A DNA stretch of 64,000 nucleotides. It comes from Sulfitobacter indolifex (GTDB lineage Bacteria > Pseudomonadota > Alphaproteobacteria > Rhodobacterales > Rhodobacteraceae). Below are positions 9,037 through 17,757 of the stretch, piece after piece; the first letter of the stretch is position 1, and the number at the start of each line of letters is the position of its first letter. Position numbers and translations under genes: made by a program. Location of the stretch: contig NZ_CP084955.1 in NCBI RefSeq assembly GCF_022788655.1, forward strand, positions 96,517 to 160,516, written 5' to 3'. The notes beneath the pieces were generated by a model that had not been told where the DNA came from, made no database searches, and worked only from the letters and a program-made list of their open reading frames with translations.

Positions 9037-10675
9037 TTGTTCCGCGACTGACCGCATTCCGGGCTCACTTCCGGCCCCGATTACACTGAGAATGGCCTGC
9101 TTGGTGATAACTATGGCAGTCACAACTTTGCCAATGTCTGTCACTGCGCAGGAGAGCGGATTTGATGTCTCCAGCCAAATTGGCCCGAATCCGGTGCTGC
9201 CAGAACCACGTATGTCGTTCCTGCCCGATATGAAGCTTGCCGAAGTGGTCGGCTGGCAGGAGGACGAAACGCCGACGGTCCCCGACGGGTTCACTGTAAC
9301 GGTCTATGCAAAGGATCTTGTGAATCCGCGCACGGTCCATACCCTTCCCAACGGCGATGTGCTGGTCGTACAAGGACGAGGCCCGTCAGGTAAGCCGCTG
9401 CTTCGGCCCAAGGACTATATCCGGGGTTGGGTGATGAGCCTTGCCAAGGGCGGAGGAGGAGGGCCGAAGAAGGACAGCAATCTGATTACCCTGCTGCGCG
9501 ACACGGATCGTGATGGCGTTGTGGATGAACGTAGTGATCTGCTGACTGACTTGAATTCTCCTTTCGGAGTGGCTTGGATTGATGACACCCTTTATGTCGC
9601 GGCCGCCGATGCCATCCTGTCATATCCTTACAAGTTAGGCACGCCAGAGATCACCGAAGAGGCAGAGATTCTCACGCCCTTGCCCGGCGGGCCGATCAAC
9701 CACCACTGGACCAAGGACCTAGCCCTAAGCCCTGATGGCACGATGCTTTATGCATCCGTCGGGTCGAATTCCAATGCCGCTGAGCGCGGCATGGAAGCCG
9801 AAAAGGGCCGTGCAGCGATTTGGCAGGTCAATCGGGGGACAGGCGCGAGCAAGATATTCGCTTCCGGCCTGCGCAACCCAAATGGGCTGACCTTCGAACC
9901 TGAAACCGGCACGCTTTGGGCGGTCATCAATGAACGCGACGAATTAGGGCCTAACCTCGTGCCGGATTACATGACGTCGATCATTGATGGCGGGTTTTAC
10001 GGCTGGCCTTGGAGCTATTTTGGCGATCACGTGGATCAACGGGTCTACCCTAGGCGCCCAGACATGGTCGAAAAGGCGCTATCGCCTGATTACGCCCTGT
10101 CGAGCCACGTGGCACCGTTGGGCATGATTTTTTCACAGGGTTCCGCGATGCCTGAGCCATACGCCAACGGTGCGTTTGTCGGTGAACACGGCAGTTGGAA
10201 CCGCGATCATTTTAATGGATACAAGGTAAGCTACATTCCCTTCGAGGACGGCAAGCCGGCTGGGAAAGCGGTCGCATTTGTCACCGATTTCCTTTCAGGG
10301 GAGCAAGCGCGGGGTCGGCCGGTCGGCGTTGGCATTGATGGGACCGGTGCATTACTGGTGGCCGATGATGCTGGCAATACGGTCTGGCGGATAGCCCCGT
10401 CGGACGGCACCGTGACGTCCGAGCCTGTCGGATCGGACGGGCAGCGGCTGCTCGCAGACGCTGGCGCGCAAAATGGCGAAGACCCTGCACCGGCAACCAC
10501 GAAGACAGATTCAGAAACCGTAGAGGATCAACAGCAGAAGCCGGAAAACGAAGAGAATGGGAGTGTGGAAGACAGCATCAGCGAGGGCGGCGCTGCTGAC
10601 GCTGTGTCGCCTACGCCACTGACAACTGTCCCCGCGGTCAATCCCGATGCGGATCAAAACTCCGGGCAACAATAG
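9029..10675 (+). CDS. Exported sorbosone dehydrogenase-family (beta-propeller) protein
   Basis: 548 residues. The N-terminus has a signal-peptide-like helix ending in SVTAQES (about residue 40). The body is the soluble PQQ-dependent aldose/sorbosone dehydrogenase type of six-bladed propeller: PDGFTVTVYAKDLVNPRTV, LRDTDRDGVVDE (a DxDxDG calcium-like loop), INHHWTKDLALSPDGTMLY, SGLRNPNGLTFEPETGTLW, GFYGWPWSYFG, GEHGSWNRD and GRPVGVGIDGTGALLVADDAGN. The last 75 residues are an unusual low-complexity acidic tail. The start at 9029 is preferred; a start 21 bases upstream is in frame. Expected to oxidise sugars or aldehydes in the periplasm; substrate and cofactor are not shown. Confidence 0.87.
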   Translation: MIDCSATDRIPGSLPAPITLRMACLVITMAVTTLPMSVTAQESGFDVSSQIGPNPVLPEPRMSFLPDMKLAEVVGWQEDETPTVPDGFTVTVYAKDLVNPRTVHTLPNGDVLVVQGRGPSGKPLLRPKDYIRGWVMSLAKGGGGGPKKDSNLITLLRDTDRDGVVDERSDLLTDLNSPFGVAWIDDTLYVAAADAILSYPYKLGTPEITEEAEILTPLPGGPINHHWTKDLALSPDGTMLYASVGSNSNAAERGMEAEKGRAAIWQVNRGTGASKIFASGLRNPNGLTFEPETGTLWAVINERDELGPNLVPDYMTSIIDGGFYGWPWSYFGDHVDQRVYPRRPDMVEKALSPDYALSSHVAPLGMIFSQGSAMPEPYANGAFVGEHGSWNRDHFNGYKVSYIPFEDGKPAGKAVAFVTDFLSGEQARGRPVGVGIDGTGALLVADDAGNTVWRIAPSDGTVTSEPVGSDGQRLLADAGAQNGEDPAPATTKTDSETVEDQQQKPENEENGSVEDSISEGGAADAVSPTPLTTVPAVNPDADQNSGQQ

Positions 10676-10893
10676 GGAGATTGGTCTTAGCCGACGCCGC
10701 CTAAAGGTACTGGGCTCACTTCTGGTGACCTTACCCCAAGTTTACATGGCGCCGGACCCAAAAACCTTAGGACCCTTTAAGCTCTAATCACCAAGATAGA
10801 GATCCAGTGGAAACCGCGGAAATCGGACCATGCCGTCAGGTGCTGTCTGGTGTCTGGTAAACCCGTATCGACAACTTGACATTGCCCCCCCAT

Positions 10894-11667
10894 TCATAAC
10901 CACCCTGCCCAGTATGGTTGATAGCCATAGTGGGTGTACATCCGTTCTTCATATTCCCGATCTAAAGTCATCGAGGGATCGAACCCAGGCGCGGCCTTGA
11001 CCCTGTACCGGGTGACATCAACGAATATTTTCCTGTCGCTCCAATCGATTTCGCGCAGCCAATGCGGGGAAATCAAAACCATCTTTCCAGGCCACCAGTT
11101 TTTGGTGTCGATCATCAGGTAGCGAATGATCCATTCAGTTTCGTCGATCACGAAATTCTCAATGTGACCAATGCTGCCGTCAGTGGCTTCGACATAGTAA
11201 CCGGTCACCTCACTGATACTGCGAAGGTGGGGATCCCCGTGCTGACTTTTCTCCGTCGCCTCCGGCTTATCAGTGCGAATAGTCTTCTCCGGGACGACTG
11301 CGCCAACAGGCTGCATTCCTCCGACCAGCGCGTAGCCATACCCGCTGTCCCAGTACGGGCTCCACCCGTAGTGGCCATAAATATCGGCCTCAAGTTGATG
11401 GGATACCGGCTCGTCGGTTTCAAGTCCGGGAGCCGCCTCTATCTCATCGAGATTGAGGTCGACAGGATACTCGCGCACGGAAGGGTCCGGGCTCCCAAGC
11501 GCAGATGGAGGCAACAGAACCTTACGGCCCGGAAGCCATTTGCCAGTATCGACAACCATCCACCGAAGAGCAAAGTGCCGATCGTCAAAGAGAAGATCCG
11601 TAATTGAACCGACCGTGCCGTCCTTCGCGCGGAGTTTATATCCAACAATATCATAACTGCGTTGCAT
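10894..11667 (-). CDS. PRC-barrel protein with two barrels
   Basis: A strong ribosome site, AAGGAGGAGTAACC, directly precedes this ATG, which fixes the start; an upstream in-frame Met would bury it. The 257 residues carry two PRC-barrel units. The first is SYDIVGYKLRAKDGTVGSITDLLFDD with RWMVVDTGKWLPGRKVLLPP. The second is SEVTGYYVEATDGSIGHIENFVID with RYLMIDTKNWWPGKMVLISP. A Tyr/Gly-rich linker with HYGWSPYWDSGYGYA lies between, and a similar HYGYQPYW is at the C-terminus. No signal peptide is visible, so it is probably cytoplasmic. The family occurs in ribosome maturation, photosynthetic reaction centres and stress proteins; this arrangement is of unknown function. Confidence 0.85.
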   Translation of the reverse strand: MQRSYDIVGYKLRAKDGTVGSITDLLFDDRHFALRWMVVDTGKWLPGRKVLLPPSALGSPDPSVREYPVDLNLDEIEAAPGLETDEPVSHQLEADIYGHYGWSPYWDSGYGYALVGGMQPVGAVVPEKTIRTDKPEATEKSQHGDPHLRSISEVTGYYVEATDGSIGHIENFVIDETEWIIRYLMIDTKNWWPGKMVLISPHWLREIDWSDRKIFVDVTRYRVKAAPGFDPSMTLDREYEERMYTHYGYQPYWAGWL

Positions 11668-11948
11668 GGTTACTCCTCCTTGTAGGAACAAACACATTGC
11701 CCAGTTTGGGTCAAATATGCCTTTAACGCTTCAGCGTACTTCGCTGTTCTTCCCCGCGTCATCAGGGCTCTTAGAGGCGCAGATTGCGAAAGGCAATTTA
11801 AGTGCGAAACTGGTTCAATTTCGGTTATACGCTAATAGTTTAACTCGGGTTCAGGAGCATGGTTCCGTCCCGCGAATTGTTAAATTCTTTGTTTTGAAGA
11901 CCACGCGGCAGCCTCTGGGTTTGGCGTCAGGGGGCGATCCCGTCAGCG

Positions 11949-12215
11949 ATGAGCAAGACTCTCGCGGAACGCGTCGACGACCGACTGACAATCGTTCAGA
12001 AGCGACTGCCTGCTTCGCCGGATCAACCAACCCGAATTGCAGAGATCCAGACTGCTGCCGCCGCGCGGTCTGTCCTCTGAGCGGCCGTCGCGACCGTATC
12101 CGCACTCGATCAATACCTGCGGCGTGGACGCTACGCCAGCATGCTCCGCTTCGCCCTCTCCATCGCCATCACGATTTGGGGAAGGTACTGGCCCAGAAAG
12201 TTCCTCGCTGGGTAG
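11949..12215 (+). pseudogene. Possible small membrane protein gene with internal stop
   Basis: From an ATG the frame reads SKTLAERVDDRLTIVQKRLP and 23 more residues, meets a TGA at 12078, then continues in the same frame with a helix-like SALDQYLRRGRYASMLRFALSIAITIWG up to a TAG. The product would be 88 residues with an amphipathic N-terminal half and one membrane segment. There is no good ribosome site. I do not recognise a family. It is listed because codons on both sides of the stop look coding, but this could be chance. Confidence 0.3.
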
Positions 12216-12446
12216 AGGAGCACACCATGATCTGTCAACTCCAACTCGGTCCCCACCGAAGATGCGGCACTTTTTTCCGACGCACTCTACCCGCAAACGA
12301 CGACTACCGTTGCGCCAAGAGCGACAATGGCCACCACCGCCCACAACCCCATCTGAAGTCTTGTCATATACCCAAGATACCTCGCAGTTCTGATAGTGCC
12401 CGACGGAATGGTCTAATTTTGCTCTTCCGCTTTGGCTCAACCGCAG

Positions 12447-12690
12447 TTACGGGGCGGCGGTTGTCGCCGGGCCCATGAGGATAGTGTCGCAAATAGTGGC
12501 GACGGTTTCTAGTGTCATGTAGCGCTGTATGATTGCCCACTCATTATTCTGCTGTAACTCAAACATCGGAGCGCCAACCAATCGCGTGAACGCGGCCTCG
12601 TTTGGAAAGATATCCACGGCATTGGCCTAGCGTTTGATTTCGTTGTTTTGGCCCTCTGGACTGGTCCTGTCATAGTTTCGTGCCGCCCCT
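12447..12690 (-). pseudogene. IS256-family transposase remnant (C-terminus)
   Basis: Read on the minus strand this stretch matches the end of Mutator/IS256 transposases: a NNEIKR segment, one in-frame stop, then AVDIFPNEAAFTRLVGAPM and NNEWAIIQRYMTLETVA. The family motif is roughly LNxEIKRR-x5-GIFPNEAAxxRLVGA-x4-QNDEW-x5-RYM. Only about 75 codons remain, with a nonsense codon after EIKR. It shows an old insertion between the PRC-barrel and exonuclease-like genes. Confidence 0.7.
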
Positions 12691-12867
12691 AATGCTCGTT
12701 TAAGCCGCCTTTATTCGAAGACCAATCAAGCCAAAATTCCACACTTACATTCTTAGCAATCGCAAGGCTGGTCAAAATCGCCAACGGCATCATCAAAACG
12801 ACCACCTTGGCTGCTTCAGCCCGCCAAAAACCGGGTTCTGCCACGAAGCCTCGCCAGAGGTAATCTA

Positions 12868-13570
12868 ATGGACACCCTATCTGGCTATGCTGGAACATTT
12901 TTCGCGCAAGACAATAACTTGCGAAGCGAAGTGCATGAACAGTATCGCCATAATCCTCGGCAAAGCCATCAGCCGCACATTTTTGCACTGCAGGAAGTAG
13001 ACTCGCGTCGCCGGACATCGTCCACATCCGAGGCGTTTGACTTTCTAAGCGAGGAACTTGGCGGCAACACCCATGCAACCCGCCTGATCCGGGCTGTGGA
13101 CGGAGACTATGGCCATGCGGTGATAAGTTGCTGGCCGATAGAAGCCGCACGCTTTCATGACATCTCCTACAAGCGGCGCGAACATCGAGTTGCGATCGAA
13201 ACAGTGGTGAATACGCCCCATGGTCCGCTGCAGATTGTGGCAGCACATCTTGGTTTGAGCCTTCGTGAAAGACGCCAACAAGCTGAAAAGCTTGTGGAGA
13301 TCGTCCGGAAGGGTAATGAGTGTTCGGTGCTGATGTGCGATCTGAACGATTGGGATTGCTGGAGGTGCGGTGCGGCGGATACTGGACAGACAATTCCCGG
13401 GGCACAGCCACATGAAGACGTTCCCTGCGTCCCGACCCATTCCCCCGCTGGACCGCCTATATTGCCGGCCCAAGTCGATACTGCACCGATGCTGGACAGA
13501 TCGTACAGCCCGGCTTGCTTCCGACCATCTTCCGGTTGTTGCTGAATTGAACTTGGGAAACTGCCCATAG
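12868..13570 (+). pseudogene. Endonuclease/exonuclease/phosphatase-family gene, decayed
   Basis: The middle is clear EEP sequence: PHIFALQEVDSRRR carries the catalytic Glu of the QEVD motif, then GHAVISCWPIEAARFHD, IVAAHLGLSLRERRQQAEKLV and LMCDLNDW. The reading frame shifts near 13355. The true C-terminus continues in the next frame as RRILDRQFPGHSHMKTFPASRP to ARLASDHLPVVAEL, which includes the SDHLPV catalytic His. The normal N-terminus (TYNIHKG-type motif) is missing, and LMCDLNDW has Cys where Gly is usual. Intact relatives are roseobacter enzymes near phospholipase D-like genes. Broken by 5' loss and one frameshift. Confidence 0.75.
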
Positions 13571-13612
13571 CGCAACAAAATCGTGGCCAAGGTGCCTGAC
13601 ACCAATGTCAGT

Positions 13613-13676
13613 GACCGCATTGCATCCGTCATCCATCTGGCTGTTTATTTTAATTACAGCGATGAGGCGCGTCCCA
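13613..13676 (+). pseudogene. Short remnant of an epimerase-SPW-VKOR gene
   Basis: About 21 codons read RIASVIHLAVYFNYSDEARP. This parallels PIASVIHLAAYFDFSGEDRP in the intact gene at 18577. The DNA is also close: the stretch around ATCCATCTGGCTG is nearly identical in both. The match fades on both sides, so this is a fragment of a third or earlier copy, not a gene. Confidence 0.55.
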
Positions 13677-13894
13677 GCTGGATGTTCATGTTGTTGGAAC
13701 AGTCCGGTCAAGCCTACCGAGCAACATGGCAATGCTGTTTATGGTTTTTAGGGTCATTGAACACCCTTACCGAAAAGGAACGTTTAGCGCCGTTACCGGG
13801 TTTAACCCCATGCGCGGCGCGTTTTCGTTTGGTTGGCTTTCGCCAAATTCTGTGGGCGTGCCCTCAACCCTAAACTCCGGCGGAGGATACGCCA

Positions 13895-14818
13895 ATGCAA
13901 GGATGCAAGCTCATCACAGTCTTTGGTGGCACCGGCTTTCTTGGCAGTCGTGTAGTCCGGCATCTCTTAAGGGATGGCCACCGGGTTCGGATAGCTGCAC
14001 GTCATCCGACCAGCGACCCAGAACTATCGGATAGCGGTCGGGCCGAGACGGCCCGAGCGGATCTGTTCAAACCCAAGACTCTTTCCGCAGCGCTGAACGG
14101 TGCCGATGGCGTGGTCAACGCCACCAGCCTTTATGTCGAAAAGGGTGATCTAACCTATCACGCTGTGCATGTGGATGCTGCCGCGCGGCTCGCCACGCTA
14201 GCAAACCGCGCGGGGATACGCAGCTTCGTGCAGTTGTCCGGGATTGGCTCGGACCCCGATGCCGAGAACAGCTACATTCGTGCCCGCGGACGAGGCGAGA
14301 CAGCCGTGCAAGCGGCGCTGCCAAGCGCAACAGTTATTCGGCCTGCCGTCATGTTCGGTGACAGCGACGCACTGCTGGGCACAATACAGGCCGTAGCGCG
14401 GTCACTGCCGGTCTACCCCCTGTTCGGGGCGGGCGGCACACTGCTGCAACCGGCCTGGGCGCAGGATGTCGCCCGGGCCATTGGAAAGCTGCTTGTGTCC
14501 GATAGCGGTGCGCCCTGCTACGAATTGGTAGGTGCAGACACGCTTACCTACTGCGAACTGGTGGAAGAGGTCGCCCGCGCGTCGGGGCTGCGCACCCACC
14601 CCATACCAGTCCCGTTCCCAATCTGGAAGCGACTAGCCACTATCGCCGAACGGCTGCCCGGCGCCCCGTTGACCCGCGCGCAGGTTGCACTGATGCAGAT
14701 CGATAATGTGGCGTCGGGAGCTTTGCCAGGACTCGCCGATCTCAGCATTACGCCGAAAGGCATCATCGGTTATCTTCATGAGCGGCAAGAAAGCAATTGC
14801 CAGACCTCGAAACGGTAG
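13895..14818 (+). CDS. NAD(P)-binding SDR, complex I NDUFA9-like family
   Basis: GGAGG 8 bases upstream fixes this start. The 307-residue protein opens with an atypical/extended SDR nucleotide site, VFGGTGFLGSRVVRHLL (residues 9-25), followed by RIAARHP, the basic patch after beta-2. Later parts include GADGVVNATSLYVEKG, RSFVQLSGIGSD and an AVMFGDSDALL segment. The Tyr-x3-Lys pair of active SDRs is replaced by YIRARGRGE. That is common in the NDUFA9/NmrA-like group, which binds nucleotide as a structural or sensor protein. It stands alone between decayed genes and a Crp/Fnr gene. Substrate unknown. Confidence 0.82.
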   Translation: MQGCKLITVFGGTGFLGSRVVRHLLRDGHRVRIAARHPTSDPELSDSGRAETARADLFKPKTLSAALNGADGVVNATSLYVEKGDLTYHAVHVDAAARLATLANRAGIRSFVQLSGIGSDPDAENSYIRARGRGETAVQAALPSATVIRPAVMFGDSDALLGTIQAVARSLPVYPLFGAGGTLLQPAWAQDVARAIGKLLVSDSGAPCYELVGADTLTYCELVEEVARASGLRTHPIPVPFPIWKRLATIAERLPGAPLTRAQVALMQIDNVASGALPGLADLSITPKGIIGYLHERQESNCQTSKR

Positions 14819-15175
14819 CGGATGATCAAAACGAAGGGCGCGTTCTCCCGAAGGCGACAGCCCACGAAATAGTAGTACGTAAGCGCGCTCAAGGTAGCAG
14901 AACAGTTTCTCGTTACTACAATCTTGGACGGTGGTGCTCGCCCGTGCGGTTTTACCGAGTTCTGCGTGTGATTAGTTCCTGAGCTGTACCGTGAGCATCA
15001 CCACGACTGCTGCTCATCGACGTTTATTTTACTGAGAAAGACATGCTATGCTAAGTCGTCCTCTACAAATTGATTGATAGGTGGTAATGTAAAGTGCCGG
15101 TGCCATTCCCGCAGGGCGGTCCCGGTTGAGAGACACCGCACGCAGTGCTCTTGCCCCAAAGCGCGAGAGTACTTT
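14819..15175. other. Intergenic stretch before the Crp/Fnr gene
   Basis: No gene is visible. It should contain the promoter of the regulator. An in-frame extension of that gene to 15074 is possible but would add a basic, Cys-containing leader unlike the family. I see no Fnr box that I would defend, and no hairpin. Confidence 0.4.
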
Positions 15176-15925
15176 ATGCCCAAAGCCTTTTCCTGCCCAT
15201 TCAATCACTCCAATCTCATTGCCACCCTATCCGAGGCGGGTCGTGCTCTAGTCGAGCCGCACCTGACGCCGGTAAAAATGGGCGTGGGCATGACGTTGGA
15301 GAAACCCGGCGAACCTATCGAACTCGTCTATTTCCTGAAATCTGGTGTGGGATCGACGGTAGCCTTCAGCAAAAACGGGCGGCGCATCGAAACGGGGCTT
15401 TTCGGCTATGATGGCATGTCGGGAACCGCAGCGGTACTGCAAACCGGGCATGCCTCCCATAAGACTTTCATGCAGGTCGCCGGGGAAGGCATGGTGATTG
15501 AACCTAGCAGGCTGCAGGACCTGATGGAGCAAAGCCCCTCATTTCAAGACCATCTGCTGCGATACGTGCAGGCGATGATGACGCAGACTTCGCAAACTGC
15601 ACTGTCGAACGGGCAGGCCAAACTGGAAGAGCGGCTCGCACGGTGGCTGCTGATGTGTCACGATCGGATCAGCGGCAACGAGATGGACCTGACCCACGAA
15701 TTTCTATCGATTATGCTGGGTGTACGACGCGCTGGCGTGACGGTCGGAACTCATATACTTGAGGGCAAGGGACTTATCCGGGCCAAACGTGGAAAGATTA
15801 TCCTTCTTGATCGCGAAGGCCTGGAAGCCGAAGCGCAGGATTCTTACGGCACGCCGGAAGCAGAATATACGCGTCTAATCGGGTTTCACCCGACCAATTC
15901 CGAAACGTCAAGAGCCGGGGTTTAA
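15176..15925 (+). CDS. Crp/Fnr-family transcriptional regulator
   Basis: 249 residues: a cyclic-nucleotide-binding-like beta barrel (about 25-130, with GEPIELVYFLKSGVGSTVAF and ETGLFGYDGMSGTAAVL), a dimerisation helix, and a Crp-type winged helix (LARWLLMCHDRISG, LTHEFLSIMLGVRRAGVTVGTHILEGKGLI). There is no Fnr N-terminal Cys cluster and no typical cAMP Arg-Ser pair, so the ligand is unknown. The form is typical of alphaproteobacterial Crp-like stress regulators with RRAGVT recognition helices. Its stop overlaps that of the convergent receiver gene by 4 bases in a palindrome. Confidence 0.88.
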   Translation: MPKAFSCPFNHSNLIATLSEAGRALVEPHLTPVKMGVGMTLEKPGEPIELVYFLKSGVGSTVAFSKNGRRIETGLFGYDGMSGTAAVLQTGHASHKTFMQVAGEGMVIEPSRLQDLMEQSPSFQDHLLRYVQAMMTQTSQTALSNGQAKLEERLARWLLMCHDRISGNEMDLTHEFLSIMLGVRRAGVTVGTHILEGKGLIRAKRGKIILLDREGLEAEAQDSYGTPEAEYTRLIGFHPTNSETSRAGV

Positions 15926-16329
15926 ACCCCAGTGCTCGCTTCCTTTCGTTTTGCGGGATGGGTAGGAGTCTGGGCCAAGGTTTTCATAAGCCCTGCAACA
16001 AAATCGGCAACAAATCTGGCATCCTGCGGCTTTGCTAAGCGTGGAACGTCGTGAAATTCCAGGTCGATTTCAGATTTTTCGAAACTGGTGAAGAAAACGA
16101 ACGGAATTTCGAGGGCTTTGAGCCGTTTGGCAACCGGATAGCTGGTGCCATCCTGCAGTTCGACATTCAACAAAGCAAAATCGAGAGAGCTTTCGTCGAT
16201 CACTTTCAGAGCGCTGACAGAAGAGCTGGCTTTTGCCAATACGGTCATTCCTGAATTCTCTAGCTCAGAAGCCAAGTCCGTAGCGACCAGAACATCTTCC
16301 TCCGCTAACAGAACGCGGATTTTACTCAT
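15922..16329 (-). CDS. Receiver-domain protein with Asn at the phospho site
   Basis: The start is chosen for GGAGGAAATCTC just upstream; an earlier in-frame Met would add 20 residues. The 135-residue protein is a single receiver domain: RVLLAEEDVLVATDLASEL, then FALLNVELQDGTSYPVAKRL and PFVFFTSF. The position of the phospho-acceptor Asp is Asn55 (LLNVEL where relatives have LLDVNL), while acidic residues 10-12 remain. It thus should not be phosphorylated in the usual way. The family is the short roseobacter/rhizobial receivers paired with HWE kinases. It may act as a decoy or a constitutive conformer (inference). Confidence 0.82.
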   Translation of the reverse strand: MSKIRVLLAEEDVLVATDLASELENSGMTVLAKASSSVSALKVIDESSLDFALLNVELQDGTSYPVAKRLKALEIPFVFFTSFEKSEIDLEFHDVPRLAKPQDARFVADFVAGLMKTLAQTPTHPAKRKEASTGV

Positions 16330-16945
16330 GAGATTTCCTCCAAACGGGTTGTGCCCTTCGTCTCGCCGACGAAAGACATGACCATTCAACTCTTGTGCCG
16401 TCGCTTGACATCATGGGAATGCTCCGGGCCCCGGTTTTATACAAAGCTGCGGGACGGCGAACTGAATGCCGTTTGCAATTTTATGAACGGCTTTCTTTTT
16501 CTGTGGTTTGGCGGGCGAGATTGAGCTTCTTGCATAGCTTTTCTGCCTCTTTTGGGTTTTCCAGTCATAGTGACGATAAGAAATTCCCCCCGTTTCGGTT
16601 TCCGAGACAGGACGAATCGCGAAAGAGATACAGACACCCTAGCACCAATTTTAGGCAGGCAGCTCTTATTCCGATGCGCCTGTGCGAAATCGTACAATCT
16701 GTTTCGCAATAAGACTGTCAATATATTTAACTATCTAATAAGGTTATAGAAATCTAGGAGCTAGCCGGATTTGTTCACAAACCTCGGCGCGAATACATGG
16801 AACTTCAGGCTGATTAATTTCGTTCTTCTGGCAACTACCATTTTGGGTGAGCCGGTAGCGGCTAAGCATCGCGCTTCCACCGGCTAGAGCTTCTTGAGTA
16901 GAATTCTCCGCCTACACAAATGCGATGCACCAAAGGAGTAATAAC
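16330..16945. other. Long intergenic stretch between divergent genes
   Basis: No recognised gene. A 43-codon minus-strand frame (16437-16568) encodes a very basic peptide starting MTGKPKRGRKAMQEAQSRP, without a clear ribosome site; I would not call it. The right part holds the promoter region of the exported PRC-barrel gene, including a sigma-EcfG-like pair described separately, and a weak 7-bp inverted repeat AGCCGGT/ACCGGCT around 16850-16885. Confidence 0.45.
16799..16824 (+). promoter_or_regulatory. Possible EcfG-type general stress promoter
   Basis: GGAAC is followed after exactly 17 bases by CGTT, the spacing and sequence of alphaproteobacterial EcfG promoters. It points toward the exported PRC-barrel gene whose ATG is 122 bases further on. 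One match of nine fixed bases can occur by chance, and many Rhodobacterales lack the PhyR-EcfG pathway. Confidence 0.3.
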
Positions 16946-17692
16946 ATGACTCGGATGAAATCAGCGTACTTTATGGTTGCAGCTTTGGTTCTCGCAGGGC
17001 CGCTTTTCGCTCAGCAGAGCGCTATTGATGATGCGGCGGTCGTTTCGCTTAGTGATTGGCGCTATGATGATCTCTATACAAACGGCGTAAGTGCTAAGGA
17101 CTTAATTGATAGAGATGTTTACGGACAGACCGGTGACGAAATCGGCGACGTTGAGGATATCCTGATTGGATCGGATGGCCAGGTTCATTCTATCGTCGCA
17201 GAAGTCGGTGGCTTCTGGGATATTGGTGATACGCATGTCAGCATTCCCCTCAACAAGGTGGACATGTCAAATGGTCGGATCATCGTTCCCATCACTGAGG
17301 ATACCGTCGGCGACTACGGTTTCTGGAACGACGAAGCTGTCCAAACCGGTGCGGTCGAATCCGACATCGTAGAAGGCGTTGATGATGAGCCGATCCCACG
17401 TGCTTGGAGAGCGTCCGAATTAATCGGGGACTATGCTCGGCTTCGGAATGGTGATGGCTATGACGATTACGGATATGTCAGCGACCTTATCCTGCGAGAT
17501 AACAAGGTAGCGGCCGTGGTCGTTCAACCTCGCGCAGGATATGGGCCGGGATACCGTGCTTATCCCTATTATGGCTACAGTTCAGGTTGGGATGCTGGCA
17601 GTTCCAATTACGACATGCCTTATACCGAAGATGATATCCGCGACACGGAGCCTCTCGACTATAATCGCTTCGACAACTCAGTTCAGCAATAA
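16946..17692 (+). CDS. Exported PRC-barrel protein
   Basis: AAAGGAG precedes the ATG by 8 bases. The 248-residue product has a signal peptide (KSAYFMVAALVLAGPLFAQQ, cleavage after AQQ or so). It then carries two PRC-barrel units: AKDLIDRDVYGQTGDEIGDVEDILIGSDG with HVSIPLNKVDM, and ASELIGDYARLRNGDGYDDYGYVSDLILRD. The C-terminal 65 residues are rich in Tyr, Gly and Asp (GYGPGYRAYPYYGYSSG). Such proteins are common in the alphaproteobacterial periplasm and often stress-induced; no activity is known. A strong terminator follows, so the gene ends a transcript. Confidence 0.83.
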   Translation: MTRMKSAYFMVAALVLAGPLFAQQSAIDDAAVVSLSDWRYDDLYTNGVSAKDLIDRDVYGQTGDEIGDVEDILIGSDGQVHSIVAEVGGFWDIGDTHVSIPLNKVDMSNGRIIVPITEDTVGDYGFWNDEAVQTGAVESDIVEGVDDEPIPRAWRASELIGDYARLRNGDGYDDYGYVSDLILRDNKVAAVVVQPRAGYGPGYRAYPYYGYSSGWDAGSSNYDMPYTEDDIRDTEPLDYNRFDNSVQQ

Positions 17693-17699
17693 TTCAATC

Positions 17700-17732
17700 A
17701 GCCCGCTCGGCACTATCGAGCGGGCTATTTCA
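17700..17732 (+). terminator. Rho-independent terminator
   Basis: A 10-bp perfect stem, AGCCCGCTCG with CGAGCGGGCT, closes a short loop (GCACTAT) 8 bases after the stop codon and is followed by ATTTC. The T tract is short but the stem is very stable. Confidence 0.8.
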
Positions 17733-17757
17733 GAAAAAGGCCGAAAGGGAGACTTCA

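Noticed and set aside
12689..13411. 240-codon minus-strand ORF
   Set aside because: It is antisense to clear exonuclease/phosphatase-family sequence on the plus strand and has no recognisable motif.
16437..16568. 43-codon basic peptide
   Set aside because: No ribosome site and low-complexity basic composition; could be chance.
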